A stretch of DNA of 64,000 nucleotides from contig NZ_MUGW01000020.1 in the NCBI RefSeq assembly GCF_002217285.1, positions 124,001 to 188,000 of the forward strand. The letters are read 5' to 3'. The notes below the pieces were generated by a model. The model was given only the letters and a program-made list of their open reading frames with translations, was not told the origin of the DNA and ran no database searches. Origin of the DNA: Flavobacterium hercynium (GTDB lineage Bacteria; Bacteroidota; Bacteroidia; Flavobacteriales; Flavobacteriaceae). Made by a program: the position numbers and the translations under genes. Of the stretch, positions 63,384-64,000 are shown in pieces (position 1 is the stretch's first letter; every line of letters begins with the position of its first letter).

Positions 63384-63620
63384 AGGTTCATAGATTTCCC
63401 CGCGATGCGGTTTCAAAGCATCCCTTACCTGAATCATATTTTCATCGGTTACTACCATAAAGGCGATGGCATACATGTCGTCTATGATTTTATGCCCCGT
63501 AATATTTAACGGAAATTTTTCGATAGCGATATATTCTTTCAAATGAATTTCGTGGTGTTCAGCAGTTTTTGCAGCGGCAGGACCTCGGAAATCCCAAATT
63601 AGTTTTATTTTTCTGGACAT
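63378..63620 (-). CDS. Conserved small protein of unknown function
   Basis: An 80-residue soluble protein beginning MSRKIKLIWDFRGPAAAKTAEHH and ending DALKPHRGEIYEPS. The pattern of strand, helix, strand and the histidine-rich EHHEIHLKEY near residue 21 suggests a small alpha/beta fold. I do not recognise a named family, although the sequence looks like a conserved flavobacterial protein. The codon use is normal and its stop sits in the mirrored repeat after recQ, which supports it as a real gene. Upstream are three GGTACAAAG repeats. Confidence 0.7.
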   Translation of the reverse strand: MSRKIKLIWDFRGPAAAKTAEHHEIHLKEYIAIEKFPLNITGHKIIDDMYAIAFMVVTDENMIQVRDALKPHRGEIYEPS

Positions 63621-63629
63621 TATTTTTTA

Positions 63630-63662
63630 GGTACAAAGATTGTGAGGTACAAAGGTACAAAG
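63630..63662. repeat. Three direct copies of GGTACAAAG
   Basis: Exact copies of GGTACAAAG start at 63630, 63646 and 63654; the last two share one base. They lie just upstream of the minus-strand small gene and before the promoter of the plus-strand gene at the window end. No inverted partner was seen nearby. They could be operator sites or another iterated word like those at 57.7, 58.7 and 63.3 kb. Confidence 0.65.
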
Positions 63663-63702
63663 TCTATTTTGAAAATAGTTTTGCATATAGTAATTAATTA
63701 TA

Positions 63703-63733
63703 TTGTATATACGGTATATATAGTATATTTTTG
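63703..63733 (+). promoter_or_regulatory. Candidate Bacteroidota promoter for the last gene
   Basis: TTG at 63703-63705 and TATTTTTG at 63726-63733 are separated by 20 bases, a full match to TTG-N20-TAnnTTTG. The ATG at 63,751 lies 17 bases after the -7 element, so the leader would be only about 10 bases. The spacer is a run of alternating TA steps. Confidence 0.55.
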
Positions 63734-63750
63734 TGTAAAATTTATTGAGA

Positions 63751-64000
63751 ATGAGAAAGTTGATAGATATAGATGAAAAGACCCTGACAAAATTGAAAGT
63801 GATTTCGATATTTGAGAAAACCAGTGTTAAAGGATTAATAGAAAATGCAGTGCAGATTTATTTAAAAAGTATTCAGACCAATCAGTTTAATAATTTGTCA
63901 GACGAAGAAAAAGAAGATTTAGGATTGTTGATGTTGATGCAGGAAGTTGATAGAAAGGATAAAGTCAGTGAAGATGAAATTTTCAAAATTCTAGGTAAAT
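63751..64000 (+). CDS. Partial small protein, possible ribbon-helix-helix antitoxin-like
   Basis: The ATG opens a frame of 83 complete codons with no stop before the window ends, so the 3' end is missing. The protein begins MRKLIDIDEKTLTKLKVISI, then EKTSVKGLIENAVQIYLKS, a short strand followed by two helices as in ribbon-helix-helix DNA-binding antitoxins, and continues with a charged tail (LSDEEKEDLGLLMLMQEVDR). A good promoter precedes it. A toxin gene directly downstream would be expected if the antitoxin guess is right, but that part lies outside the window. Confidence 0.6.
   Translation, partial: MRKLIDIDEKTLTKLKVISIFEKTSVKGLIENAVQIYLKSIQTNQFNNLSDEEKEDLGLLMLMQEVDRKDKVSEDEIFKILGK

Overview
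The window looks like a chromosomal segment of a Flavobacterium-type Bacteroidota. The DNA is strongly AT-rich, Shine-Dalgarno sites are largely absent, and two promoters match the Bacteroidota TTG-N20-TAnnTTTG consensus. Several proteins are typical of the phylum: a PorV/PorQ-type barrel, a DUF4105/Lnb-N protein and a TatC with a long first loop. No rRNA, tRNA, CRISPR array, insertion sequence or phage gene was seen, and no gap between genes exceeds about 230 bases.

Positions 1-53,720 form one co-directional surface-polysaccharide locus of 50 plus-strand genes, mostly joined by ATGA or TAATG overlaps or short gaps. (a) 1-7,890: a WbsX-family protein, glycosyltransferases, a Wzy-like polymerase and a dTDP-L-rhamnose 4-epimerase-like SDR. 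(b) 7,913-15,796: a 4-keto-sugar reductase, a WecA/WbpL-type initiating transferase, a cupin and a PLP aminotransferase, rfbC-rfbD-rfbA without rfbB, and a WbpM/PglF-type dehydratase; a terminator follows. (c) 15,948-18,845: a Wzm/Wzt-type ABC exporter with a Wzt carbohydrate-binding tail, and an FkbM methyltransferase. (d) 18,821-22,840: fcl-like, a ColD-like PLP enzyme with His replacing the PLP lysine, a GT11 transferase and gmd. This set fits GDP-L-colitose better than plain GDP-L-fucose. (e) 22,840-32,308: GT2, GT14 and other transferases, a non-hydrolysing UDP-GlcNAc 2-epimerase and a hexapeptide acyltransferase. (f) 32,339-37,003: neuB, neuC, neuA and an AsnB-type amidotransferase. (g) 37,064-46,189: tailoring genes (two acyltransferase-3 proteins, a NodB deacetylase, an MBOAT/SGNH pair) and transferases. 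(h) 46,186-53,720: more transferases, an O-antigen ligase/polymerase and a WcaJ-type initiating transferase.

After a convergent junction of only 3 bases the content becomes housekeeping: DUF4105 and PorV/PorQ-like proteins (minus); pssA and a GH25 lysozyme-like protein (plus); lptB, an AhpD-like protein, tatC and kdsD (minus); recQ (plus); a small conserved protein (minus); and the start of a small ribbon-helix-helix-like protein cut by the window end. Intergenic DNA here carries short words iterated and then mirrored into long inverted repeats.

Taken together the genes can supply dTDP-deoxyhexoses, UDP-amino sugars, a GDP-3,6-dideoxy- or 6-deoxyhexose and a CMP-nonulosonic acid, assemble them with about 20 transferases on polyprenyl phosphate, decorate them and export them. 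Two initiating enzymes, one polymerase, one ligase-like protein and an ABC exporter, but no flippase, suggest more than one polymer or a locus that extends beyond the window. I found no defence system or wholly new machinery. The best leads are the colitose-like cassette, the mixed assembly logic, a RecQ lacking all its zinc-site cysteines, and the mirrored word repeats.
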